A stretch of 18,247 nt of DNA. Source: Desulfobacteraceae bacterium 4572_89. Its GTDB lineage: Bacteria > Desulfobacterota > Desulfobacteria > Desulfobacterales > Desulfobacteraceae. Where the stretch lies: contig NBML01000014.1 in NCBI GenBank assembly GCA_002085465.1, forward strand, positions 1 to 18,247, written 5' to 3'. Below the pieces are notes generated by a model. It was not told the DNA's origin. It saw only the letters and a list, made by a program, of their open reading frames with translations, and searched no databases. The position numbers were made by a program, and so were the translations under genes. This document shows positions 1-5,956 of the stretch, one piece after another (positions within the stretch are counted from its first letter, which is position 1; every line of letters begins with the position of its first letter).

Positions 1-332
1 GCAAAACCACGGTATTCTATCCCATCATACATCCTGCCCAATACTCTGGCGGTATCTTTCATGGACTCTTTATGTCCTATCTGTGATCCGGATGGTCCCA
101 AATAGGTTACATGTGCCCCCTGATCAAAAGCGGCCACTTCAAATGCACACCGTGTGCGCGTGGATGACTTTTCAAATATCAAGGCAATATTTTTTCCTGC
201 CATGCGAGGTTTTTCGGTTCCACAATATTTTGCTTTTTTCAAATCAAAGGAAAGATCCAATAAAAATTTGATTTCCTTTGGTGTAAAATCTAACAGTTTT
301 AAAAAATTTCTATTTGTTAAATTAAAAGCCAT
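1..332 (-). CDS. argF: Ornithine carbamoyltransferase, N-terminal part (runs off left edge)
   Basis: Transfers carbamoyl phosphate to ornithine, or in the catabolic direction phosphorolyses citrulline to ornithine and carbamoyl phosphate; cytoplasmic. I translated the minus strand from the ATG at 332; 110 residues are visible without a stop. The carbamoyl-phosphate motif STRTR is at residues 57-61, followed by [12 protein letters not shown], and [15 protein letters not shown] lies at 86-100, the signature of this family. A good ribosome site (AGGAG at 345-341) sits 8 bases upstream of the ATG. The gene lies downstream of a carbamate kinase relic and a TrmB regulator on the same strand, which favours a catabolic (ArcB-like) role over arginine synthesis, but the sequence alone cannot separate the two. 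About one third of a usual 310-340 residue protein is present. Family assignment is firm. Confidence 0.95.
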   Translation of the reverse strand, partial: MAFNLTNRNFLKLLDFTPKEIKFLLDLSFDLKKAKYCGTEKPRMAGKNIALIFEKSSTRTRCAFEVAAFDQGAHVTYLGPSGSQIGHKESMKDTARVLGRMYDGIEYRGF

Positions 333-382
333 AAAATCATCTCCTGTGTTAATCTGTAATAAATTTTAATTAATTTCTTGAA

Positions 383-764
383 TCACTCCTTGTTATATTC
401 CATTGTAATTTTTGATCCATATTTTCTATCCACCAACTTGGTTGCTTCGGTAATAATACTTTTATCTCCACCTTGTTCAATAAAACTTAATGCCGCCCTG
501 GGAATCGGCAACACAGACATCAAGTGGCATTTGAGGGATATCATAGGTTTGCTCGCCCGCATCATTCCGCATCAGGATATTGCCGACCTGGGGTCCGTTT
601 CCATGGCTGATAACCAGATCATAACCCTCTTCTATCAGGTAGACCATACTTTCAATTGTTTCAAAGGTATTTTGTTCCTGTTCCTCAATTGTCCCTATCT
701 GGGCCCCCCTGAGCAGGGCATTTCCACCCAGAGCAATAACTGCAAGTTTTTTCTTGTTTTCCAT
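383..764 (-). pseudogene. arcC: Carbamate kinase with large internal deletion and frameshift
   Basis: The N-terminal 92 residues from the ATG at 764 are clearly carbamate kinase: LAVIALGGNALLRG at 7-20, VISHGNGPQVGNIL at 51-64, and PLDVCVADSQGGI at 80-92. The frame then ends after three more residues. A second frame carries the family's C-terminal end (AALSFIEQGGDKSIITEA and beyond, 39 residues) and stops at 383. An intact enzyme is about 310 residues, so roughly 180 residues are missing from the centre and the two ends are joined out of frame. At the joint, CCCAGGGCGGCATT (502-489 on the minus strand) can be read both as the end of the N-terminal part (SQGGI) and as the start of the C-terminal part (PRAAL). 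Intact, it would make ATP from carbamoyl phosphate in the arginine deiminase pathway. The remaining 95-residue product cannot be active. Confidence 0.9.
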
Positions 765-804
765 ACACACCACCAACTGTTTAAATTTATGACATAAATT
801 GATT

Positions 805-824
805 ATCACTACTGAAGTAGTAAT
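805..824. promoter_or_regulatory. Palindrome upstream of the carbamate kinase relic, candidate operator
   Basis: ACTACT-GA-AGTAGT at 808-821 is a perfect 6-2-6 inverted repeat. With one mismatch it extends to 9-2-9 (805-824). It lies 41 bases upstream of the carbamate kinase ATG and 73 bases downstream of the TrmB stop, where an operator for the downstream operon would be expected. TrmB-type regulators bind inverted repeats, so the neighbouring regulator is the natural candidate; that link is inference. Confidence 0.4.
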
Positions 825-845
825 GGATAAAATTTATATAGTCAA
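817..845 (-). promoter_or_regulatory. Candidate promoter for the carbamate kinase/ornithine carbamoyltransferase operon
   Basis: On the minus strand TTGACT (845-840) is a good -35 box. At 17 bases spacing the -10 position holds TACTAC (822-817), a poor match that falls inside the palindrome at 805-824. Such an overlap would suit repression, but the weak -10 makes the call tentative. Confidence 0.25.
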
Positions 846-896
846 GAAAAATATTATAAAATTAATAGAGGATTCTAAGCCGAGAGTATTTCGTAT

Positions 897-1694
897 TTAA
901 TGCTTATATTTTTTTCTAAGTTTTGCCAGGTTATGGCCAAAAGCTTTATCAATCTCATTTCCAAATTTTTTACCAATTTCCGAGATAAAAAAATCATGGA
1001 TAAGATATCCTTCAATAGATTTTACCAACCCTTTATTTTTTGTCCAGACAACCTGATCTTTTTTTGCGCCTCCAAGATTTCCCGTAACGCAGGCCTTTGA
1101 ATCAATTACAAGATCAAGGGTTGTACCATTTGTTTTTACATCCTCAATATTCGTAACACTATGATAAAAAACATTACCAAAATCCAGTTCCATGCTACCA
1201 TAAATCAATATATAGACTTTTACACCGTCATTGTGGCGTTTATGCAGGGCATCCTTGAAAATTTTAAGATCTTTATCCCATAAACCAATATAGATCTCTT
1301 TTTGGGCTGATTCAATGAGTTCAAGGGAAACTTCAATGGCTTCCTTTGGTCCGGAAAGATTCCATACTGGATCAAAGTCGGGTTCAAAATTGATGGACTC
1401 AAGTTGTTTTTGAAGTTCTCCGGTTAACCTGGCATTGTCCCGCTTAAGTGTGCCTATCAGCTCCTCAGGCCCTATGGGAGAATAAAGTTCAGGATTGGTT
1501 CCCTGGGAAACCACATATTTTTTTTTTATTAGTCTTCTTGTAATATCATAAACTCGGGAATGCGGAACTCCGGAATTCTGTGATATGTTATAGGCACTGG
1601 ATGGATTGTGGCCCAATAAGGATAAATATACTTTCCCTTCATATTCAGTAAACCCAAGTGCTTTAAAATTATTCAATATTCCTTTCAAGTCCAT
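897..1694 (-). CDS. TrmB-family transcriptional regulator
   Basis: A 265-residue predicted DNA-binding protein. Residues 8-75 form a winged helix-turn-helix of the TrmB type (LGFTEYEGKVYLSLL at 13-27, then SGVPHSRVYDITRRL at 41-55). A charged helix follows at about 76-102, likely a dimerising coiled coil. The C-terminal 160 residues (YIGLWDKDL at 135-143, ILIYGSMELDFG further on) resemble the phospholipase-D-like effector domain found in this family. The start at 1694 is supported by AGGG shortly upstream. TrmB proteins are best known as archaeal sugar-responsive regulators but also occur in anaerobic bacteria. Here the gene lies directly upstream, on the same strand, of the carbamate kinase relic and ornithine carbamoyltransferase, so it probably controls that operon in response to a pathway compound. 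Family call is good; the effector is unknown. Confidence 0.85.
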   Translation of the reverse strand: MDLKGILNNFKALGFTEYEGKVYLSLLGHNPSSAYNISQNSGVPHSRVYDITRRLIKKKYVVSQGTNPELYSPIGPEELIGTLKRDNARLTGELQKQLESINFEPDFDPVWNLSGPKEAIEVSLELIESAQKEIYIGLWDKDLKIFKDALHKRHNDGVKVYILIYGSMELDFGNVFYHSVTNIEDVKTNGTTLDLVIDSKACVTGNLGGAKKDQVVWTKNKGLVKSIEGYLIHDFFISEIGKKFGNEIDKAFGHNLAKLRKKYKH

Positions 1695-1871
1695 AATTTC
1701 CCTTATTTAATCTTAATTTATCTTCTGGTCAAAAATCTATCTGGAGCATGGTAATATAAAATATTTTTTTTCGCCAAACAATAATAATTGATAGCGGCAA
1801 GCACAATTTCAATAATCAAATAGAACCTTACCTGTTTTCTCAAAAACCAAAATTTAAAACTTTTGTGCATA

Positions 1872-2200
1872 CTACAAATCCGTTGAGAATAACTGGCCAA
1901 GGAAAACACATTCCGCAAGACTGAAATTAGTTGCGGGATTGTAAATCAAATAGATGTCATCGCTTGGAACTTCATCATATCATAGGGCGGGAGCCTCCAC
2001 AGAGTTCAGGATTGCTCGTAAGGAGCGGCCAAATAAATCGGTAGAAGGCCGATACCCAATCCGATTTCTATCATTCGGCGTACCTCGGATACATTGCAGG
2101 ACTCTATGGGAAGATCTAAGGTCTGAGAATAATCATATTTTTTCACTACTTCATCCACAGCAATTCCCGGAGACGGTTGCAATGCATAGATAGCAAGGAC
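1872..2200 (-). pseudogene. Degraded LysR-type regulator, C-terminal effector-binding domain only
   Basis: Read on the minus strand from 2200, one frame gives GIAVDEVVKKYDYSQ, then SCNVSEVRRMIEIGLGIGLL followed by PIYLA and a stop. The pattern of a short conserved stretch, RRMIEIGLGIGLLP and then a variable tail is characteristic of the LysR substrate-binding domain. After a frameshift, a second frame continues with DEVPSDDIYLIYNPATNFSL and ends at the TAG at 1872, again as expected for a LysR C-terminus. No start codon and no helix-turn-helix half is visible upstream. The piece is therefore a relic of about 100 codons of a protein usually about 300 residues long, with at least one frameshift. 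Its former target is unknown. Confidence 0.6.
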
Positions 2201-2305
2201 CTAATATGGCATCTTTCGTAAACTATTGCTACCTACTGTGACGTAATTAACTAAATAACACCTCAATATTCCCATCTCTTATAAACAAACTTCGTATGAT
2301 CATTT

Positions 2306-2575
2306 ATGATCAGCGACCATGAAATATTATTAGCAGATACATTAATGACCGGATTTTCAATGTTCTCTCTTAAAGAGCCTTCACTATTGGCTTTTGGTAA
2401 TAGAAGAATGTCTGACAATAACCTTCACTCAGTTTATTTGATAAAAGACATTCCCTGCGATACTTGGAGTAAAACAATTTTACCCCTAAGCTTATTGACT
2501 TTACACAAAGTGATAGGATTAATGTTTCAAAATTCAGAAATATGCTCGCCTGAACAAAATGATCAGGGTATCTAA
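2306..2575 (+). pseudogene. Transposase fragment, N-terminal part
   Basis: An 89-residue frame contains LLADTLMTGFSMFSLKEPSL followed by LAFGNRR, then NNLHSVYLIKDIPCDTWSKT. This matches, from memory, the N-terminal region of a widespread transposase group that reads roughly LMSGFAMFSLKDPSLLAFDE, then NLRTLYGI-x-x-IPCDT. In intact members several hundred residues with the catalytic acidic residues follow; here a stop comes at 2575 and no continuation is seen, so it is a truncated relic. No ribosome site precedes the ATG. No terminal repeats could be assigned. The exact IS family cannot be settled by eye. Confidence 0.65.
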
Positions 2576-2656
2576 AGTCGGAAAATTTCGAATTTGATGA
2601 AGATTACCGATTGAAGTCCGCAACATCCAAGGAATAAATCGCAAAATCAGAATTTA

Positions 2657-2797
2657 CTACTTGTCTCCGGGAATGGTTGCTTCATCCATGACTTGTTGCA
2701 AAAGTTCCTTTTTGGATTTCTTGCTCATTTTTTTCCAGCGTGGGTGATTATATTTTAATTGCTTTATCACTATCCGTCTGATATTTTTTGTATGCAT
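2657..2797 (-). pseudogene. Short basic reading frame, possible stub of a transposase
   Basis: 46 residues from the ATG at 2797, preceded by AGAGG four bases upstream. The protein begins MHTKNIRRIVIKQLKYNHPR and continues with WKKMSKKSKKELLQQVMDEA, very rich in lysine and arginine and helical in pattern. Some IS transposases open with a basic segment of this kind (IRxIVxKQLKxxxPxWK), and a sudden ending after MDEA would fit truncation. It could equally be a small independent protein. An earlier ATG at 2872 in the same frame has no ribosome site. Function unknown. Confidence 0.35.
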
Positions 2798-2866
2798 ATT
2801 GCCTCTGTTTTTGTGTTTATTCTTTTTGATTGGTGTCTTAAGAACTATACACTTAAACAGAGGTTT

Positions 2867-2894
2867 TTGCAAGGTAAATCATTGAATTTACTAT
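2867..2894 (+). promoter_or_regulatory. Candidate promoter for glycerate 2-kinase
   Basis: TTGCAA (2867-2872) and TACTAT (2889-2894) with 16 bases between them resemble sigma-70 boxes, four of six matches each. The start of transcription would fall near 2901, leaving a leader of about 90 bases. In AT-rich DNA such matches occur by chance. Confidence 0.25.
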
Positions 2895-2977
2895 ATTTAT
2901 TTAAGTTCTGAAGAGTTTGGAAATAAAGTCCAAAAGGCGTTCCCATTTACAAATTCAAATGGAAAATAACATCTTAT

Positions 2978-2983
2978 AAAGGA
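2978..2983 (+). promoter_or_regulatory. Ribosome binding site supporting a TTG start
   Basis: AAAGGA lies 8 bases before the TTG at 2992. No in-frame ATG occurs near the expected N-terminus of the glycerate kinase, so this site decides the start. Confidence 0.6.
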
Positions 2984-2991
2984 TCAATATT

Positions 2992-4335
2992 TTGAGTTGG
3001 GTTGAATCTACAAAGGATTTAAAAAAGGCAGCACAAGCTATATTCAATGCCGGGATACAGGCCGTAAATCCGGTTGTCTGCTTAAACAGACATATCAGAA
3101 TCACTGACGGCAATTTACAAATCGGAAAAACCCAATACTGTCTTGAAGATACCAAAAAAATCTATCTAATTGGTGCTGGCAAAGCCTCAGCCATTATGGT
3201 GCAATGGGCGGAAGAGCTTCTGGGTAATTATATCCACGACGGACTGGTGATTACTAAATACCGGCATGGAGTTCCTTTAAGTCGCTGCCGGATGATGGAA
3301 GCCGGCCACCCGGTTCCTGATGCTGACGGGGTTAATGCTACAAAGGAACTTTTAAAACTGGTCTCAAAAGCCGGCCCCAAAGATCTGATTCTATGCATGA
3401 TCTCCGGAGGTGCTTCTGCACTTACCCCGGCTCCGGCAAAGGGAGTCAGCCTGGAAGACAAACAGGAAGTTACTCGACTGCTATTGGACTGCGGAGCAAC
3501 TATCCATGAGATCAATACCATTCGAAAACATCTCTCACAGATCAAGGGAGGGCAGTTATGCCGTCATGCCAACGGCGCCCGTATCATTTCATTGATATTA
3601 TCCGATGTCATTGGTGATGACCTTGACATTATAGGATCAGGACTATCCGCACCCGATACCGGATCATTTGATGACTGTATGGAGATACTGAAGCGACATT
3701 CGATCTGGGATAAAATTCCAAAATCTGTTTGTACCAGAATTAATGAGGGGACAGCCGGTCAGGTTCAGGAAACCTCAAAGCCTGGAGCACTTGAATTTAC
3801 CAATGTAGATAACCTGATTATCGGTAGTATTTCCGATGCAATATCTGCAGCTGAAGAAGAAGCCAGACACCAGGGGTTTACACCGCTCGTTCTTTCTTCC
3901 ATGATCCAGGGTGAGGCTGCGGAAGTTGCCAAAGTTTTATGTGCAATTGCCAAAGAGATCAGACTTTCAGGCCGCCCAATACCCCCTCCTGTATGTTTGC
4001 TTTCCGGCGGCGAGACAACAGTTACAATAAGAGGTAAAGGTAAAGGTGGACGGAATACCGAACTTGCTCTGGCTGCAGGCATTGAAATATCAGGTAATTC
4101 ATCGACTCTGCTTTTGTCTGCTGGTACGGATGGTACGGATGGACCGACAGATGCAGCAGGTGCTTTTGTTGACGGTTCCACGGTTACACGGGCTGATTGT
4201 GCTGGTCTGTCCGCATCCCAACATCTTGCCCACAACAATTCATATCCATTTTTTCAATCATTGGGAGATCTTCTGATCACTGGTCCGACACAAACCAATG
4301 TAATGGATCTTCAGATACTATTGGTGGATAAATAA
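2992..4335 (+). CDS. Glycerate 2-kinase (DUF4147/MOFRL type)
   Basis: Phosphorylates D-glycerate with ATP to 2-phosphoglycerate in the cytoplasm, feeding glycerate from serine, glycolate or sugar-acid breakdown into lower glycolysis. The 447-residue protein has the usual length and two domains. The N-terminal DUF4147 part has GAGKAS at 61-66 (K64 is the family's likely catalytic lysine), EAGHPVPD at 103-110, ISGGASAL at 137-144, HLSQIKGGQL at 180-189 and LSDVIGDDLDIIGSG at 203-217. The C-terminal MOFRL part has LLSGGETTVTIRGKGKGGRN and then SAGTDGTDGPTDAAGA. The TTG start at 2992 is backed by AAAGGA 8 bases upstream. It stands alone between decayed DNA and a potassium channel gene, so context adds nothing about the source of glycerate. 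Equivalent genes are called gckA, ttuD or garK2-like; I leave the symbol empty. Confidence 0.92.
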   Translation: MSWVESTKDLKKAAQAIFNAGIQAVNPVVCLNRHIRITDGNLQIGKTQYCLEDTKKIYLIGAGKASAIMVQWAEELLGNYIHDGLVITKYRHGVPLSRCRMMEAGHPVPDADGVNATKELLKLVSKAGPKDLILCMISGGASALTPAPAKGVSLEDKQEVTRLLLDCGATIHEINTIRKHLSQIKGGQLCRHANGARIISLILSDVIGDDLDIIGSGLSAPDTGSFDDCMEILKRHSIWDKIPKSVCTRINEGTAGQVQETSKPGALEFTNVDNLIIGSISDAISAAEEEARHQGFTPLVLSSMIQGEAAEVAKVLCAIAKEIRLSGRPIPPPVCLLSGGETTVTIRGKGKGGRNTELALAAGIEISGNSSTLLLSAGTDGTDGPTDAAGAFVDGSTVTRADCAGLSASQHLAHNNSYPFFQSLGDLLITGPTQTNVMDLQILLVDK

Positions 4336-4347
4336 TGTTTTTTAAGA

Positions 4348-4394
4348 GTACACACCTCATTCGTTGAAAATCAGGCAATAGCGTTAGTGTGTAC
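4348..4394. repeat. Inverted repeat downstream of glycerate kinase
   Basis: GTACACAC (4348-4355) and GTGTGTAC (4387-4394) form a perfect 8-base inverted repeat with a 31-base loop, starting 12 bases after the glycerate kinase stop. A short TTTT follows at 4397-4400. It may act as a weak terminator or be a protein-binding site; the long loop argues against a classical intrinsic terminator. Confidence 0.35.
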
Positions 4395-4517
4395 AATTTT
4401 AATGTCTTGTTCTTTGTTCTTGTCAGGGTTAAAATCCAAAAATAAATATTCCGTGCAAATAAGGGCTGGATAGTATAATTTATAAAACTTATTTACGACC
4501 CAAACTCAAACCACCCT

Positions 4518-4522
4518 GGGAG
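4518..4522 (+). promoter_or_regulatory. Ribosome binding site supporting a TTG start of the potassium channel
   Basis: GGGAG lies 7 bases before the TTG at 4530. The next in-frame ATG (4551) has no comparable site at a suitable distance, so TTG is preferred. Confidence 0.5.
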
Positions 4523-4529
4523 ATATTTA

Positions 4530-5558
4530 TTGATTTATTTTTTAAAAACCATGATCAAAGCAGGACTCAAACGCAGGGGCATCACCCTGGTACTGGCCTA
4601 TATGTTCCTGCTTCTGGCCTCCAGCATCCTTATCACCCTGGTGGAACCAGGTGATACTGCCCTGGCCAGCTTTGATCAGGCCCTGTGGTGGAGTATTGTC
4701 ACTTCAACCACCGTGGGTTATGGAGACCTTTATCCGGTTTCCACTGCCGGCCGGATTGTTGCGGTGATCCTGCCCATGTTCATGGGAATAGGGCTTGGAG
4801 CTGCTTTTATCACCCATCTGGCATCTTATCTCATTGAAAGGAGAGACAAAAAAATGCACGGGGAACAACCTTATACAGGAACCAATCATATCCTTCTGGT
4901 AGGTCTTACCGAAGAAACAGAACACCTGGTGGAACAGATCAGGAAAGATGAAACCTATGCAGACCAGGATTTGGTTCTGCTGGCAGATCTGCCCAGGCAC
5001 CCCCTGCCGGAACAGGAAAATCTCTTTTTTGTCAAGGGCAGGTTAGACACCATCCAGGCCCTGGAGCGGGCCAATACATGCCAGGCCGACCGTATTATTA
5101 TTCACACAGGAAGTGACGAACAAAGCCTTTTTTCCCTGGTCAATGCCCTAAAATTAAAAAAGGAGACCTGTGAAATAACTGTACGCTGTTTTTCAACCCA
5201 TTCATTGGACACCTTTTCCAGTGTGCCAGGGGAATTTGAAACCATTATGCAGATGACAGCTGAAATGATGGTCCAGGCCATGCAGGACAAGGTCCATATT
5301 CCCCTTCAGATTCTGTTGCGAAATGAGGAAGACAATGAAGAAATATATTTTGTAATTATACCTAAAATCGGGCCGGATAAGACCTGGTGGGATCTTCATA
5401 ATTATTTGAAAAACCGGTACGAGTACCTGAGTTTTGCCTTAAAACGCCCGGATGGAAGCGTGATTGTAAATCCCCCTGCCAGAGAAACTGTTTCAAAGGG
5501 ATGCGGAATCTGGCTCATGGCACCCAAACGGCCTATTAACATGATATGGCCTGATTGA
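4530..5558 (+). CDS. Two-helix potassium channel with cytoplasmic RCK (TrkA-N) domain
   Basis: A 342-residue inner-membrane ion channel. Membrane helix 1 spans about residues 18-38. The pore loop carries the potassium selectivity filter TVGYGD at 61-66, and helix 2 spans about 75-101. A positively charged linker (ERRDKK) follows. From residue 119 there is an RCK/TrkA-N Rossmann domain (NHILLVGLTEETEHLVEQI, VKGRLDTIQALERA at 168-181, ADRIIIHTGSDEQSL at 186-200). The nucleotide loop reads GLTEET, similar to the GWSEST of MthK rather than GxGxxG, so gating by calcium or another ligand rather than NAD is plausible. The order helix-pore-helix-RCK is that of MthK-like channels, which work as tetramers. 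TTG start chosen because GGGAG lies 7 bases upstream. A TATAAT at 4474-4479 could be its -10 box, but no good -35 is seen. Confidence 0.92.
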   Translation: MIYFLKTMIKAGLKRRGITLVLAYMFLLLASSILITLVEPGDTALASFDQALWWSIVTSTTVGYGDLYPVSTAGRIVAVILPMFMGIGLGAAFITHLASYLIERRDKKMHGEQPYTGTNHILLVGLTEETEHLVEQIRKDETYADQDLVLLADLPRHPLPEQENLFFVKGRLDTIQALERANTCQADRIIIHTGSDEQSLFSLVNALKLKKETCEITVRCFSTHSLDTFSSVPGEFETIMQMTAEMMVQAMQDKVHIPLQILLRNEEDNEEIYFVIIPKIGPDKTWWDLHNYLKNRYEYLSFALKRPDGSVIVNPPARETVSKGCGIWLMAPKRPINMIWPD

Positions 5559-5617
5559 TCTGGTTTAAACAAAAAAGATGTTACTGGGAGGGATTCGAGT
5601 ATTGAGAAGGAGATTTC

Positions 5618-5728
5618 ATGGGTAAAGATTCCATTAAAATCAGACTGATGTATGATGATGATTTTGACGTCGTGGTCATGATTGACGAAAAAGTACTGAA
5701 AGCTCCCCGGGCGGAATATTATACATAA
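5618..5728 (+). CDS. Very small acidic protein (36 residues), unknown
   Basis: The ATG at 5618 is preceded by AAGGAGA at a 4-base spacing, an almost ideal ribosome site, and the frame stops at 5726-5728. The product starts MGKDSIKIRLMYDDDFDVVV and ends with VLKAPRAEYYT. It has no membrane segment or signal peptide and contains a run of three aspartates. It follows the potassium channel gene by 59 bases on the same strand and could be cotranscribed. I do not recognise it. The ribosome site is the main support. Confidence 0.45.
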   Translation: MGKDSIKIRLMYDDDFDVVVMIDEKVLKAPRAEYYT

Positions 5729-5752
5729 ACACCCTGGTTGAAAAGAGTTAAC

Positions 5753-5842
5753 ATGGATATTAGGGGATATCTCCTGCTTAAGAAATTTGAGGATGGAAAA
5801 TGTTTCATCGCTTTGATAATTATTTTTATTACTATTATTTAA
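5753..5842 (+). CDS. Possible 29-residue hydrophobic peptide
   Basis: A frame from the ATG at 5753 to the TAA at 5840 encodes a short charged segment (MDIRGYLLLKKFEDGK) followed by a strongly hydrophobic end (CFIALIIIFITII). The upstream AGAG is a weak ribosome site. Its stop codon lies just before the ribosome site of the next small frame, which would suit translational coupling. Hydrophobic frames arise easily in AT-rich DNA, so this is tentative. Confidence 0.25.
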   Translation: MDIRGYLLLKKFEDGKCFIALIIIFITII

Positions 5843-5855
5843 CGAAAGGAGACTG

Positions 5856-5948
5856 ATGATGAACTTTTACATTAAAAAAGGGTTGGTTCTTATTATCTGT
5901 GCAATTTTGGCGGTTTTAGGACATTTCCAGGAAATTCCTTCAACATAG
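5856..5948 (+). CDS. Small single-helix membrane peptide (30 residues), unknown
   Basis: Tandem ATGs at 5856 and 5859 are preceded by GAAAGGAG with 4 bases spacing, one of the best ribosome sites in the window. The product has a short basic head (MMNFYIKK), a hydrophobic helix of about 15 residues (GLVLIICAILAVLGH) and a polar tail (FQEIPST), a layout typical of bacterial single-span mini-proteins. It ends 8 bases before the end of the convergent MFS gene. It may belong with the upstream potassium channel gene, but no family is recognised. Confidence 0.5.
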   Translation: MMNFYIKKGLVLIICAILAVLGHFQEIPST

Positions 5949-5956
5949 AGCAGAGA

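Larger units (their letters stand above)
1695..2991. other. 1.3 kb AT-rich stretch without an intact gene; graveyard of remnants
   Basis: Between the TrmB gene and the glycerate kinase no full-length gene is visible on either strand. What can be recognised is a LysR-type regulator tail (1872-2200, minus), a transposase head (2306-2575, plus) and a short basic frame (2657-2797, minus). The rest shows no coding signal that I recognise. The pieces point in different directions and belong to different families, which fits repeated insertion and decay. Confidence 0.6.

Noticed and set aside
378..797. Plus-strand open frame (139 codons) over the carbamate kinase relic
   Set aside because: The carbamate kinase motifs are on the opposite strand; the plus frame has no ribosome site and no known motif.
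1718..1918. Minus-strand frame of 66 codons between the TrmB gene and the LysR remnant
   Set aside because: It overlaps the end of the LysR remnant in another frame, has no ribosome site and no recognisable pattern.
1954..2193. Plus-strand frame of 79 codons
   Set aside because: It is antisense to the LysR-like remnant, which is the reading with recognisable protein pattern.
3765..4238. Minus-strand open frame (157 codons) inside the glycerate kinase region
   Set aside because: Antisense to the conserved MOFRL domain, with no ribosome site or recognisable motif.
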